Shown here: one piece after another, positions 1 to 7,320 of the stretch
Layout: each line of letters begins with the position of its first letter
Position numbering within the stretch: position 1 is the stretch's first letter
Source: Shewanella gelidimarina
Lineage (GTDB): Bacteria > Pseudomonadota > Gammaproteobacteria > Enterobacterales > Shewanellaceae
Assembly: GCF_023283945.1 (NCBI RefSeq)
Contig: NZ_JAKIKW010000009.1
Location: 1-64,000, forward strand
DNA: 64,000 nucleotides
Direction of reading: 5' to 3'
Position numbers and translations under genes: made by a program
Notes under the pieces: generated by a model
The model's input: the letters and a program-made list of their open reading frames with translations, nothing else
The model's database searches: none
Told to the model about the DNA's origin: nothing

Positions 1-87
1 GATCCCATTCCGAACTCAGAAGTGAAACACAGTATCGCCGATGGTAGTGTGGGGTTTCCCCATGTGAGAGTAGGTCATTTCCAGGCG
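1..87 (+). rRNA. rrf: 5S ribosomal RNA, 3' part (cut by window edge)
   Basis: The window opens inside a 5S rRNA. The block from CCCATTCCGAACTCAGAAGT through CGCCGATGGTAGTGTGGGG to the GAGAGTAGGTCAT helix and the 3' CCAGGC is the conserved second half of gammaproteobacterial 5S. About 30 nt of the 5' end lie outside. The end is placed at the CCAGGC that would pair with the missing 5' GCCTGG; exact end is uncertain by a few bases. The expected rho-independent terminator follows. Confidence 0.95.
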
Positions 88-112
88 CCTAATTTCTCGA
101 AAGAGAGTGAAT

Positions 113-141
113 AGCCCGTTGCTAACGCAACGGGCTTTTTT
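113..141 (+). terminator. rrn operon terminator, copy 1
   Basis: Perfect 10-bp stem AGCCCGTTGC / GCAACGGGCT with loop TAAC, followed by six T. It lies 26 bp after the 5S end and is the expected intrinsic terminator of the rRNA operon. Confidence 0.9.
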
Positions 142-304
142 ACGTCTTCGATTTGTGGTTTTTGAGTTGATGAACTGACGGAACGACTGAATGTAGGGGG
201 GTAATAGCATAGACATCATAGTGCTGTGGTCGATATTACCCAGGTGCGAGTCGAACATTTCCAGTCGCCACTCTTTTTTATCTTGGTCTGATAAGAGAGT
301 GAAT

Positions 305-333
305 AGCCCGTTGCTAACGCAACGGGCTTTTTT
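305..333 (+). terminator. rrn-type terminator, copy 2
   Basis: Identical stem-loop and T-run to the copy at 113, inside the second tandem repeat unit. No complete gene precedes it; only a 5S-like relic does. Confidence 0.8.
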
Positions 334-494
334 ACGTCTGTGATTTGTGGTTTTTAAGTTGATGAACTGACGGCACGACTGAATGTAGGGGGTAATAACA
401 TAGACATAATAGTGCTGTGCTCGATATTACACAGGTGCGAGTCAAACATTTCCAGTCGCCACTCTTTTTATCTTGGTATGATAAGAGAGTGAAC

Positions 495-523
495 AGCCCG
501 TTGCTAACGCAACGGGCTTTTTT
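495..523 (+). terminator. rrn-type terminator, copy 3
   Basis: Identical stem-loop and T-run in the third, partial repeat unit. Three terminators in series would give very tight termination behind this rRNA operon. Confidence 0.8.
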
Positions 524-575
524 ACGTCCGCAATTTGTGGTTTTTTGAGTTGATGAATTGACGGAACAACAATAT

Positions 576-1465
576 TTAGGGACAGTGGATAAATCTCTAG
601 CACCCTGTGTCGGGGATTTTTCGTTTAAGGGCTTTGAAACATTTCTCACCAGGGGGAAGTAGAAAGCTCGAACACAGTCAGACTCAATGCCATTGAGACA
701 TCCTGCATAATCGACACTACCGCATCCATATGGGTCGTAGCGTGAAGTCCTTGAGCTTATCAAGGACAGCTCGAAGCGAGGATAGCTCCGATAACTGTTC
801 CAGCATTATTCTAATAGGCACCATTTCGAGTTTAACCATGACTGGCTTTTGTACGCCTGCAATTTGTAGCTTGTCCCGCTTTGAGGATAATAAAGAGTGT
901 GGTAATCGAATATCAACTGCACTGTTGAGGTTTTCTTAGCGTGGATACCAAAGAAGGATAGCAGTGAGGTTGATATTCCAATGGTATATGGCCAATGAGC
1001 TATGAAAGAGTCGCTCTGATTCAAAAATGTAATTCATCTATAAGGGAGTGAGTAGCCTGTTGCTAAGGTAGTGGCTTTAGGGAAGTATCAGAATAGAACT
1101 CTAGAAGGTGGCGTTAATGACTTCGGTTAACGCAGTGTTTAGGGCTTCGTCGCATAAGAAATAATGACTATATTTTACTGGCGATTATAAACATTGGTTC
1201 CTGTTTACCATGACCGATTATTCGATAGCAGAAAGTAAGTAGTGTGATAATGTACCAAGCTAAATTTCATCTTAGTACAACCGACTCCTAAATGGTGATA
1301 GTTGAAGTATCACGGTTAGAGTTAATCTAGAGTTCTTGTATTTTCTTCGTCTAGCGACTTGACCTGTAACGGAAATATATAGTGTTTCTAAAGACCATAA
1401 TTGGGTTGGCTTTATGGCTTGCTGATTGAAAAAAAGGCAGTCAGTGAGTTTGCCTTAAAAAATAC
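576..1465. other. Gene-free DNA with eroded copies of the rrn-tail repeat
   Basis: No convincing coding region. Two fossils of the upstream repeat can be read. GGCTTTTGTACGCCTGCAAT near 844-863 matches the post-terminator part of the unit. GAGTGAGTAGCCTGTTGCTA near 1047-1066, followed by GGTAGTGGCTTT, matches the terminator with about seven changes, so the stem is broken. A perfect 8-bp hairpin, GTCCTTGA / TCAAGGAC, lies at 747-767 without a T-run. The rest shows nothing I recognise. Confidence 0.6.
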
Positions 1466-1494
1466 TTTACCTTTTCGGTCAGTTTACGCATAGT
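1466..1494 (+). promoter_or_regulatory. Likely sigma-70 promoter of tRNA-Trp copy 1
   Basis: -35 TTTACC (1466-1471), 17-bp spacer, -10 CATAGT (1489-1494), then GACGTC before the tRNA. The same arrangement with the same spacing is kept in the second copy, which supports function. Confidence 0.55.
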
Positions 1495-1506
1495 GACGTC
1501 TTCAAC

Positions 1507-1583
1507 AGGGGTGTAGCTCCAATTGGTAGAGCGGCGGTCTCCAAAACCGCATGTTGTGAGTTCGAGTCTCCCCACCCCTGCCA
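1507..1583 (+). tRNA. tRNA-Trp (anticodon CCA), copy 1
   Basis: 77-nt cloverleaf. The acceptor AGGGGTG pairs with CACCCCT, the D arm is GCTCCAATTGGTAGAGC, the anticodon stem-loop GCGGTCTCCAAAACCGC carries CCA, and the T loop is TTCGAGT with encoded 3' GCCA. It closely resembles E. coli trpT. It lies downstream of an rRNA operon, a common place for Trp tRNA, but here with its own promoter and terminator. Confidence 0.97.
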
Positions 1584-1590
1584 AATTAGA

Positions 1591-1618
1591 AAAAGCCGAG
1601 CATTAGCTCGGCTTTTTT
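1591..1618 (+). terminator. Terminator of tRNA-Trp copy 1
   Basis: AAAAAGCCGAGC, loop ATTA, GCTCGGCTTTTTT. An 8-bp GC-rich stem with six T directly behind the tRNA. Confidence 0.9.
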
Positions 1619-1741
1619 ACATCTGCAATTTTTCATATACCTGTTCGGTTCTATTATTTTGGTTTCTTTCAGTCAATTTACGCTGTTATGCATGTGTTGA
1701 CCGAAAAAACTACAGTCGATCGGCTTTATATAAAAAAGTAC

Positions 1742-1770
1742 TTTACCTTTTAGGCCTGTTTACGCATAAT
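1742..1770 (+). promoter_or_regulatory. Likely sigma-70 promoter of tRNA-Trp copy 2
   Basis: -35 TTTACC (1742-1747), 17-bp spacer, -10 CATAAT (1765-1770), followed by a G+C-rich discriminator GCGTCTCG. GC-rich discriminators are typical of stringently controlled stable-RNA promoters. Confidence 0.65.
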
Positions 1771-1783
1771 GCGTCTCGTCAAC

Positions 1784-1860
1784 AGGGGTGTAGCTCCAAT
1801 TGGTAGAGCGGCGGTCTCCAAAACCGCATGTTGTGAGTTCGAGTCTCCCCACCCCTGCCA
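1784..1860 (+). tRNA. tRNA-Trp (anticodon CCA), copy 2
   Basis: Same 77-nt sequence as the copy at 1507, including the CCA anticodon in TCTCCAAAA and the encoded 3' CCA. Product of the local tandem duplication. No difference between copies was seen in the mature part. Confidence 0.97.
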
Positions 1861-1866
1861 AATTAG

Positions 1867-1895
1867 AAAAAGCCGAGCATTAGCTCGGCTTTTTT
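1867..1895 (+). terminator. Terminator of tRNA-Trp copy 2
   Basis: Same AGCCGAGC / GCTCGGCT stem and T-run as copy 1. Confidence 0.9.
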
Positions 1896-1995
1896 GCATC
1901 TGGAATTTAGAAACCTCAACGTTAGGATTAGATGGCTTCACAAGCTTGCGAGCGAACTGTTATCCTTACTCACCTTTATTCTCTTTTGAGCCAGT

Positions 1996-2346
1996 ATGAA
2001 ATCGAATGACTACTTAGATGCAATGGGGATTACCCGTTGGGTAAAAGCTAAATTGAAGGCTGAGGTATCAACCGTACTGGTGAGTCCGCGTAGGCTGACT
2101 GAGACTGACAGCCCCATCATTTCTAAAGTGCTTGAGATGCTTGGCTATGACCGTAAGCACGTACGCTTTGCCACAAGTGCTGAATCAAATTCAAAAGTCA
2201 TTTGGGATATGCGCGGTAAACAAGTGGACAGCGTTGACAATATATTAATCTCGGCTCCGATTAATGAGATTGAATCTAACCCTGAAGCTAAAAAGTTACT
2301 ATGGCGTAATATGCAGCCCTTTATCGTTAAAAAGGATTCAGAGTGA
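1996..2346 (+). CDS. holD: DNA polymerase III psi subunit
   Basis: 116 aa. Psi bridges the clamp-loader complex to chi and single-strand-binding protein in the replication holoenzyme. Recognition rests on the short N-terminal LDAMGITRWV-like helix typical of psi, the size (E. coli HolD is 137 aa) and the very conserved holD-rimI arrangement. The family diverges fast, so context carries much of the weight. The ATG at 1996 has GAG about 7 bases upstream. The stop overlaps the GTG start of rimI by 4 bp (GTGA), suggesting translational coupling. It begins about 100 bp after the tRNA-Trp terminator, so it probably has its own promoter there. Confidence 0.8.
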   Translation: MKSNDYLDAMGITRWVKAKLKAEVSTVLVSPRRLTETDSPIISKVLEMLGYDRKHVRFATSAESNSKVIWDMRGKQVDSVDNILISAPINEIESNPEAKKLLWRNMQPFIVKKDSE

Positions 2347-2780
2347 CCGTTATCCCTCTTACTGAGCTATCGACGCCTGAGATGGCGCTAATAGCGGCCA
2401 GTGCGCATAGTCACCCGATGTCTGAGTCGACAATAAAGAGTTGCTTTGGGCCTTTGTATACTTGCTTAGGTCTATATGAGGGTGACGAGCTTTATGGTTT
2501 TGCGATATTGCATCAGATATTTGAAGATGCGACCTTAATGGATATATGTGTCGCACCAAGTCATCAAGGAAGAGGTTTCGGTAAAGCTTTGCTCGATAGG
2601 GTCATTGAGCAAGCTCGTGCTAATGATGCCGAAGTCCTATTGCTTGAAGTGCGTGAATCGGCAGTGGGTGCTCGGGCACTGTATGTCAAAGTAGGTTTTG
2701 AGCAGTCAGGGATCCGAAAAGGCTATTACAAAACAAATGCTGGGCCTGAAGATGCAATACTGATGACGCTGACTTTTTAG
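2343..2780 (+). CDS. rimI: Ribosomal protein S18 alanine N-acetyltransferase
   Basis: 145 aa, the usual length of RimI. A GNAT fold protein that acetylates the N-terminal alanine of ribosomal protein S18 with acetyl-CoA in the cytoplasm. The acetyl-CoA motif A reads VAPSHQGRGFGKALL (Q/R-x-x-G-x-G, around residues 76-90), followed by LLLEVRESAVGARALYVKVGFEQ, the RimI-type EVR..N/S..A..LY...GF signature. GTG start at 2343 inside the holD stop. The gene ends just before a bidirectional terminator shared with lipA. Confidence is high for GNAT/RimI; other GNAT substrates cannot be excluded from sequence alone. Confidence 0.9.
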   Translation: MTVIPLTELSTPEMALIAASAHSHPMSESTIKSCFGPLYTCLGLYEGDELYGFAILHQIFEDATLMDICVAPSHQGRGFGKALLDRVIEQARANDAEVLLLEVRESAVGARALYVKVGFEQSGIRKGYYKTNAGPEDAILMTLTF

Positions 2781-2810
2781 CGTGTGCTAATGGTATGAGT
2801 ATAAGATAAT

Positions 2811-2842
2811 AAAAATAGCGCCAGATAGGCGCTATTTTTTTA
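2811..2842. terminator. Bidirectional terminator between rimI and lipA
   Basis: Stem AAATAGCGCC / GGCGCTATTT around an AGATA-type loop, with T-run on the plus strand and A-rich flank that reads as T on the minus strand. It lies between convergent rimI and lipA. Confidence 0.85.
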
Positions 2843-2867
2843 TCTTTAAGATCTGACACAAGCGAGG

Positions 2868-3833
2868 CTATTTAACTTCTTTACCTTGTGCTTGCAGGTC
2901 TGCATGGTAGCTTGAGCGAACTAAAGGTCCACAAGCTGCATGGGTAAATCCAATGCTTTCTGCTAACACTTTCAACTCATCAAACTCTGCTGGAGGCACA
3001 TAGCGCTCGACTGGCAGGTGGAATTTTGATGGTTGTAGGTATTGACCTAACGTCAGCATCTCAACATTGTGAGCGCGAAGATCGTGTAGTACTTGCGCTA
3101 TCTCTTCGTTAGTCTCACCTAATCCCATCATAAGACCTGATTTAGTTGGTACGTTAGGGTGACGCTCTTTAAACTTCTTAAGCAGATCAAGTGACCATTG
3201 ATAGTTTGCACCTGGTCGCGCTTTACGATAATGCATAGGCGCTGTTTCTAAGTTGTGGTTAAACACATCAGGCGGCTCGGTCGCTAAAATATCGAGCGCT
3301 TTATCGATGCGGCCACGGAAATCGGGCACCAAGGTTTCTATCTTAATTTGTGGATTTAGCAGGCGGATTTCGCGTATGCAATCAACAAAGTGCTGTGCTC
3401 CACCATCTCGTAAGTCATCACGGTCTACTGATGTGATAACCACGTACTTAAGTTTCATATCCTGGATTGTCTGAGCGAGCTTCTTTGGCTCTTCAGCATC
3501 AGGCTTTAGTGGACGTCCGTGTGCAACGTCGCAGAAAGGACAACGTCGAGTACAGATAGCACCTAAAATCATAAAGGTGGCCGTACCATGGTTGAAACAT
3601 TCAGACAGGTTAGGGCATGACGCTTCTTCACAAACTGAGTGTAAGCCATTCTTACGTAGGGCTTGTTTAATCTCAGTAATACGTTGATTAGAGGCTGGCA
3701 GCTTAACGCGCAGCCAATCAGGCTTTCTCAGCATGGTGTCGCGCTCAGAAGGGACAACTTTCACTGGAATACGGGAAACCTTATCTGCGTCTCTTAACTT
3801 AACGCCAGGTTGTAATCTTTCAGGCCTATTCAT
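2868..3833 (-). CDS. lipA: Lipoyl synthase (radical SAM)
   Basis: 321 aa, same size as E. coli LipA. Inserts two sulfurs into protein-bound octanoyl groups of lipoate-dependent enzymes (PDH, OGDH, GCV). Both cluster motifs are visible. The auxiliary-cluster [12 protein letters not shown] (CX4CX5C) lies near residues 68-79. The radical [11 protein letters not shown] (CX3CX2C) lies near 94-101. The family's C-terminal RSSYHADLQ supplies the serine ligand. The start ATG overlaps the lipB stop by 4 bp, so lipB-lipA are coupled, acting in the order octanoyl transfer then sulfur insertion. Terminator at 2811-2842. Confidence 0.98.
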   Translation of the reverse strand: MNRPERLQPGVKLRDADKVSRIPVKVVPSERDTMLRKPDWLRVKLPASNQRITEIKQALRKNGLHSVCEEASCPNLSECFNHGTATFMILGAICTRRCPFCDVAHGRPLKPDAEEPKKLAQTIQDMKLKYVVITSVDRDDLRDGGAQHFVDCIREIRLLNPQIKIETLVPDFRGRIDKALDILATEPPDVFNHNLETAPMHYRKARPGANYQWSLDLLKKFKERHPNVPTKSGLMMGLGETNEEIAQVLHDLRAHNVEMLTLGQYLQPSKFHLPVERYVPPAEFDELKVLAESIGFTHAACGPLVRSSYHADLQAQGKEVK

Positions 3834-4486
3834 AATGACTCTGGTAATCCTTGATGATGAACTAGGTTGCTTAAACCAAGCTCGTGGCTAAGGGTTTCAA
3901 TTAATTGTTTGCCAGCTTCTTCGACAGTTTGTGGTCCACCGAGCTGTTTGCATTGGATCATCTCCATTCCGGCATACCCACATGGGTTGATGCGTTGAAA
4001 GGGGGACATGTCCATATCTACATTGAGAGCCAATCCATGGAAAGAGCATCCTTTTCTGATCCGTAGACCGAGTGATGCAATTTTTCGCTCTTCAACATAC
4101 ACGCCGGGTGCATCAGCTTTAGCATAAGCTTCTACATCATAACGTTTGAGCATGTTGACAATACTTTGTTCAATATGAGTGACGAGTTGTCGTACGCCCA
4201 CTTTGAGTCGTTTAATATCTAACAGAGGATAAACAACTAATTGTCCTGGGCCGTGATAAGTCACCTGACCGCCGCGGTCAACTTGGATAACTGGGATGTC
4301 TCCAGGATTGAGGATATGCTCACTCTTACCAGCTTGGCCTTGAGTAAAGACGGGCGTATGTTCAACAATCCAGATCTCGTCAGGACTGTTTTCATCGCGA
4401 TTATCTGTGTAGTGCTGCATCGCATGCCACACTGATTCGTAATCTTGCTTACCAAGATGTCGAATATGCAAAACGCTTTCTAGCAA
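3830..4486 (-). CDS. lipB: Octanoyl-(acyl carrier protein):protein octanoyltransferase
   Basis: 218 aa from the start chosen here. Moves octanoate from ACP to lipoyl domains, the first step of endogenous lipoate synthesis. The core [12 protein letters not shown] is present, as are the catalytic lysine in KIASLGLR and the catalytic cysteine in INPCGYAG. I place the start at a TTG (4486). GGAGAGG lies 6-9 bases ahead of it, and the resulting N-terminus [12 protein letters not shown] aligns in length with the start of E. coli LipB. An upstream in-frame TTG at 4504 would have the Shine-Dalgarno inside the gene. The downstream 4-bp overlap leads into lipA. Confidence 0.96.
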   Translation of the reverse strand: MLESVLHIRHLGKQDYESVWHAMQHYTDNRDENSPDEIWIVEHTPVFTQGQAGKSEHILNPGDIPVIQVDRGGQVTYHGPGQLVVYPLLDIKRLKVGVRQLVTHIEQSIVNMLKRYDVEAYAKADAPGVYVEERKIASLGLRIRKGCSFHGLALNVDMDMSPFQRINPCGYAGMEMIQCKQLGGPQTVEEAGKQLIETLSHELGLSNLVHHQGLPESL

Positions 4487-4578
4487 GGGCAACCTCTCCC
4501 CCAAATATAAGTGTGGCTATTATACGCCTCAATTTGATAAATGTAAGACAGATCACATTTATCAGCAATGAGTAATAT

Positions 4579-4845
4579 TTATAAGACGCGTTTAACACCC
4601 TCTATTTTGGCAAGTTCGACGTATAAGGTTTCTACATGTTCTTTGCTCAGGACCGTTACTCGAATCGTGATTGAGTGATAAGTGCCTTTACTTGAGACTT
4701 TCATGCTTGGCGAGTAATCGCCTGGAGCATGTTGTTGAACAACAGAAACAACACGTTCGGTTAAAGTTTCGTGAGCTTCACCGACAACTTTGAATGGAAA
4801 TGAGTTTGGGAATTCCATTAATTCATCAAATTTAGTATCTAACAT
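4579..4845 (-). CDS. ybeD: DUF493 / YbeD family protein
   Basis: 88 aa, E. coli YbeD is 87 aa. Small alpha-beta fold resembling the ACT/regulatory domain of allosteric enzymes; its molecular role is not established. The sequence [20 protein letters not shown] and the C-terminal [13 protein letters not shown] are family hallmarks. It sits between dacA and lipB exactly as in E. coli. It is separated from lipB by about 90 bp and from dacA by a MITE-like insertion (4911-5175) and the dacA terminator, so ybeD-lipB-lipA is likely an independent operon starting upstream of 4845. Confidence 0.9.
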   Translation of the reverse strand: MLDTKFDELMEFPNSFPFKVVGEAHETLTERVVSVVQQHAPGDYSPSMKVSSKGTYHSITIRVTVLSKEHVETLYVELAKIEGVKRVL

Positions 4846-4910
4846 TTTTTACTCTCAGCAATTTCTCTAACTGTTATATGGTGTCAATTATAGCGAATTC
4901 AAGTGTACTA

Positions 4911-5175
4911 ATACCAATTGCATTAAGTATATGTTCATTCAGTGGGAGCTCAAAGCGCTGAAGGCAAGTCGGAAGCTTGAAGTTAATAGTTATTCTATAG
5001 CAAGGGGTTCTGCCGCAGCATGCAGCGCTTTGAAACCCACCCAAAGGGAAGCGCTCAGGCATTCCACTTCTGCTTTACATTGGCTCACAAGGGAATACCA
5101 TTCTCTCGGCAATGTACCTTGAATTGAAAAGCTTGAGCGTTTCTGAATTGACTACTTACTTAATGCAATTGGTAT
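4911..5175. mobile_element. MITE-like element, copy 1 (265 bp, perfect 18-bp terminal inverted repeats)
   Basis: ATACCAATTGCATTAAGT at 4911-4928 is exactly inverted at 5158-5175. The interior encodes no transposase; small open frames in it are not gene-like. The core between about 5033 and 5134 is homologous, in inverse orientation, to the core of the element at 44187-44455. Shared pieces include TTGGGTGGGTTT, CAGAAGTGGA and TCAAGG..CATTG. It lies between the dacA terminator and the ybeD start, so it may have displaced or supplied the promoter of ybeD-lipB-lipA. The target-site duplication is not clear. Confidence 0.8.
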
Positions 5176-5210
5176 AATCTTGCTCTAGGTAATATCAAGC
5201 CTATTAAACG

Positions 5211-5235
5211 CAAAAAGCCACCCTGAGGTGGCTTA
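5211..5235 (-). terminator. Terminator of dacA
   Basis: On the minus strand AGCCACC, loop, GGTGGCT followed by TTTTG. It lies 18 bp after the dacA stop and closes the mrdA-to-dacA transcript. Confidence 0.85.
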
Positions 5236-5252
5236 TAATCGTGTTCGTCTGA

Positions 5253-6434
5253 TTAACTCAACCAACCTTCAAACATTTGCTTAAAGTAGTCCATGAGTTG
5301 ACTAAACCAACTGCCTTCGTTCACTTCTTGTAACGTTACAAGTGGGAACTGCGCAATATCCTTACCATTTAACTGGAAGTAGATGCGACCAACCGTTTCG
5401 CCTTTGGCTATAGGCGCTTTAAGCTCTTTGGTTAGCTCAAAGTTGGCTTGTAGGTTCTTGGCTTGACCACGGCTAATCGTGATGGGTGTATCAGTGGTTA
5501 CGCCAAGATCAATGGTTTCTCTATCACCATACCAAATTTTTTGAGTAACGAAGCTATCACCTGCTTGGTAAGGAGTGACTGTTTCGAAAAAGCGGAAGCC
5601 GTAATTAAGCAGCTTTTTGCTCTCCGCTTTACGCGCTGATTCACTCTTGGTCCCCATGACGACTGAAATAAGACGCATGCCATCTTTGGTCGCTGAAGTC
5701 ACTAGGTTATAGCCTGCACCAGAGGTGTGGCCAGTCTTTATACCGTCGACGTTTAGGCTCTTGTCCCACAAAAGACCGTTGCGGTTATATTGCTTGATGC
5801 CATTATAAGTAAAAGATTTTTCTTTGTAGACTGCATATTCATCAGGCACATCACGAATGATAGCAGCGCCTAAGATAGCCATATCATAGGCTGTGCTTTT
5901 ATGGTTATCTGAATCAAGTCCGTGGGAGTTTTCAAAATAACTATCTTGCATGCCTAATTGCTTTGCCCATGAGTTCATCAGGTCAACAAAGCCGTCTTCT
6001 GTACCGGCGATATGCTCAGCCATTGCGACACAAGCGTCATTACCAGATTGAATGATAATGCCTTTGTTAAGCTCTGCCACCGAAACGGTTTTACCGACTT
6101 CGATAAACATTTTTGATGAATCAGGGAAGTTCTTTGACCAAGCTTTTTTACTAATAGTCACTTCATCTGAAGGTGATACGTTGCCAACTTTTATCTCATG
6201 ACCAATGACATAACTGGTCATCATTTTAGTTAAGCTCGCAGGATTAAGGCTTTCGTATGCATTATTTTCTGCAATAATCTGCCCGGTATTGTAATCCAAT
6301 AAGACATAGGCTTTAGCCGCAACAGTCGGTGCATTTGGCGTCATAACTGGGGCAGCTTGTGCAGAAAATGCGGCGATTGAGGTCGCGAGCAAAAGCGTTT
6401 TTATAGGTTGGTCTAATAAGTTCATATTAATCAT
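5253..6434 (-). CDS. dacA: D-alanyl-D-alanine carboxypeptidase (PBP5/6 family)
   Basis: 393 aa. Removes the terminal D-Ala of peptidoglycan pentapeptides in the periplasm. A signal peptide (LLLATSIAAFSAQA) precedes the mature protein. The three penicillin-binding motifs are present: SLTK (nucleophile serine), SGN in QSGNDACVA, and KTG in IKTGHTSG. After the PBP5 C-terminal domain comes an amphipathic tail (SWFSQLMDYFKQMFEGWL), the membrane anchor of this family. The open frame runs upstream to 6518, but that would add an improbable N-terminus. ATG 6434 or ATG 6425 (three codons later) fits a signal peptide; neither has a strong ribosome-binding site. Last gene of the cell-wall cluster. Confidence 0.95.
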   Translation of the reverse strand: MINMNLLDQPIKTLLLATSIAAFSAQAAPVMTPNAPTVAAKAYVLLDYNTGQIIAENNAYESLNPASLTKMMTSYVIGHEIKVGNVSPSDEVTISKKAWSKNFPDSSKMFIEVGKTVSVAELNKGIIIQSGNDACVAMAEHIAGTEDGFVDLMNSWAKQLGMQDSYFENSHGLDSDNHKSTAYDMAILGAAIIRDVPDEYAVYKEKSFTYNGIKQYNRNGLLWDKSLNVDGIKTGHTSGAGYNLVTSATKDGMRLISVVMGTKSESARKAESKKLLNYGFRFFETVTPYQAGDSFVTQKIWYGDRETIDLGVTTDTPITISRGQAKNLQANFELTKELKAPIAKGETVGRIYFQLNGKDIAQFPLVTLQEVNEGSWFSQLMDYFKQMFEGWLS

Positions 6435-6528
6435 GCACGTCTTTATTTTTAGGAATGATGAAAGCGAAGTTCCGCAAAGTATATCATTAGTCGACAAGCT
6501 AATTCGCGCTAGGTTCATTAATCTTGTT

Positions 6529-7320
6529 TCATTCTGTAATCAAGTAGCTTTGTGGATAACCGTGCTGTTTGAGTGTTTCTGTCAGTTTGCTCGCTAACTG
6601 CGCTTGTCCAATCGGACCAAGCTGCAAGCGGTATAGATTGTTAGATTCTTGCAACCGGCTGTTTACTTGGTATTTTTTTTCAAGATCTTTCGCTAAGGTT
6701 TCTAGGCGTTTTTTGTTAGAAGACGCGACAATTTGGATGAAATGTAGCTCAGTCCCTTTAAGCTCTGCTAATGCAATAGATTCCGGGTTGGCAATGTAGA
6801 TAACTTCAAGGCTTACATTGGCGGTGCCAGTTTTTAGCATGTCGAGTCTATGGGCGGCAGCATAGGATAAGTCAATGAGTCGGTCTTCATGAAAGGGGCC
6901 GCGATCATTGACTCGAACAATGACACTTTTATTATTTTTTAGGTTAGTGACCCTCACATAACTCGGCAGTGGTAAGCTTTTGTGTGCCGCTGACATTGAG
7001 TACATATCATAGGTTTCACCATTAGAGGTTAAATGGCCATGAAACTTAGCGCCATACCAAGAGGCAATGCCTTTTTCTTGATAGCCTTGGCTGCTATCCA
7101 TGACTTGATAGTTTTTACCTCGAACAGTGTAATTAGTCTTATTGCCGCCACGGCTATAGGGTTCAAACTTTGGATGAGCGTCTTCGACTTTTGACACATC
7201 AGGCGCCGATGCTGGCGCTTTATCATCGGCAATATCGTAGCGGCTGTTTTGGTTGCTGCTAGAGCAAGCAGCCAAAATAGCGGCTAATAAGATAACAACA
7301 AGGGTGTTAATGCGCTGCAT
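6529..7320 (-). CDS. rlpA: Septal-ring/rare lipoprotein A, double-psi beta-barrel with SPOR domain
   Basis: 263 aa. Lipoprotein of the outer membrane; in Pseudomonas RlpA is a lytic transglycosylase acting on glycan strands without stem peptides. The N-terminus MQRINTLVVILLAAILAACS gives a clear lipobox LAAC. The DPBB core contains GIASWYGAKFHGHLTSNGE and VRVNDRGPFHEDRLIDLS with the conserved His/Asp. A C-terminal SPOR domain (about residues 185-263) would bind denuded septal peptidoglycan. Start set at 7320, which overlaps the end of mltB by 14 bp; the longer frame to 7365 lacks a signal. Rod-system operon with rodA and dacA. Confidence 0.95.
   Translation of the reverse strand: MQRINTLVVILLAAILAACSSSNQNSRYDIADDKAPASAPDVSKVEDAHPKFEPYSRGGNKTNYTVRGKNYQVMDSSQGYQEKGIASWYGAKFHGHLTSNGETYDMYSMSAAHKSLPLPSYVRVTNLKNNKSVIVRVNDRGPFHEDRLIDLSYAAAHRLDMLKTGTANVSLEVIYIANPESIALAELKGTELHFIQIVASSNKKRLETLAKDLEKKYQVNSRLQESNNLYRLQLGPIGQAQLASKLTETLKQHGYPQSYLITE

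Larger units (their letters stand above)
88..575. repeat. Tandem ~190-bp rrn-tail repeat (two full units plus a partial third)
   Basis: Three near-identical blocks follow the 5S gene. Each has AGAGAGTGAA, the terminator hairpin AGCCCGTTGC/GCAACGGGCT, then TTTTTTACGTC, a GATTTGTGGTTTTT-like stretch and AGTTGATGAAYTGACGG. The hairpins start at 113, 305 and 495, giving periods of 192 and 190 bp. Between hairpins sits a sequence ending CATTTCCAGTCGCCACTC (about 256-274 and 447-465), which resembles a worn 5S 3' end (CATTTCCAGGCGCC at 77-90). I infer repeated duplication of the 5S tail plus terminator followed by decay of the RNA part. Confidence 0.85.
1452..1905. repeat. Tandem duplication of a tRNA-Trp transcription unit (~277-bp spacing)
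   Basis: The promoter-like ACTTTACCTTTT...GTTTACGCATARTG, the tRNA-Trp gene, its terminator and the following CATCTG(C/G)AATTT occur twice. The tRNA starts at 1507 and 1784, 277 bp apart. The tRNA and terminator sequences look identical, while flanks have diverged. The post-terminator GGCTTTTTT(A/G)C(A/G)TCTG(C/G)AATTT also resembles the tail of the rrn repeat at 131-160. Confidence 0.85.

Noticed and set aside
332..763. Long minus-strand open frame across the rrn-tail repeats
   Set aside because: It runs through a terminator hairpin and repeat unit; related frames arise from each repeat copy. Composition follows the repeat, not a protein.
747..767. Hairpin GTCCTTGA/TCAAGGAC as a terminator
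   Set aside because: No T-run and no gene ends before it on either strand.
1750..1941. Open frames on both strands over tRNA-Trp copy 2
   Set aside because: They are translations of the tRNA and its terminator. The same holds for minus-strand frames at 30035-30247 and 30840-31055 over tRNA-Leu.
4874..5122. Two small frames, one per strand, inside the first MITE-like element
   Set aside because: No ribosome-binding sites, overlapping each other on opposite strands, and lying in a repeat. The frame at 44207-44404 in the second copy is rejected for the same reason.
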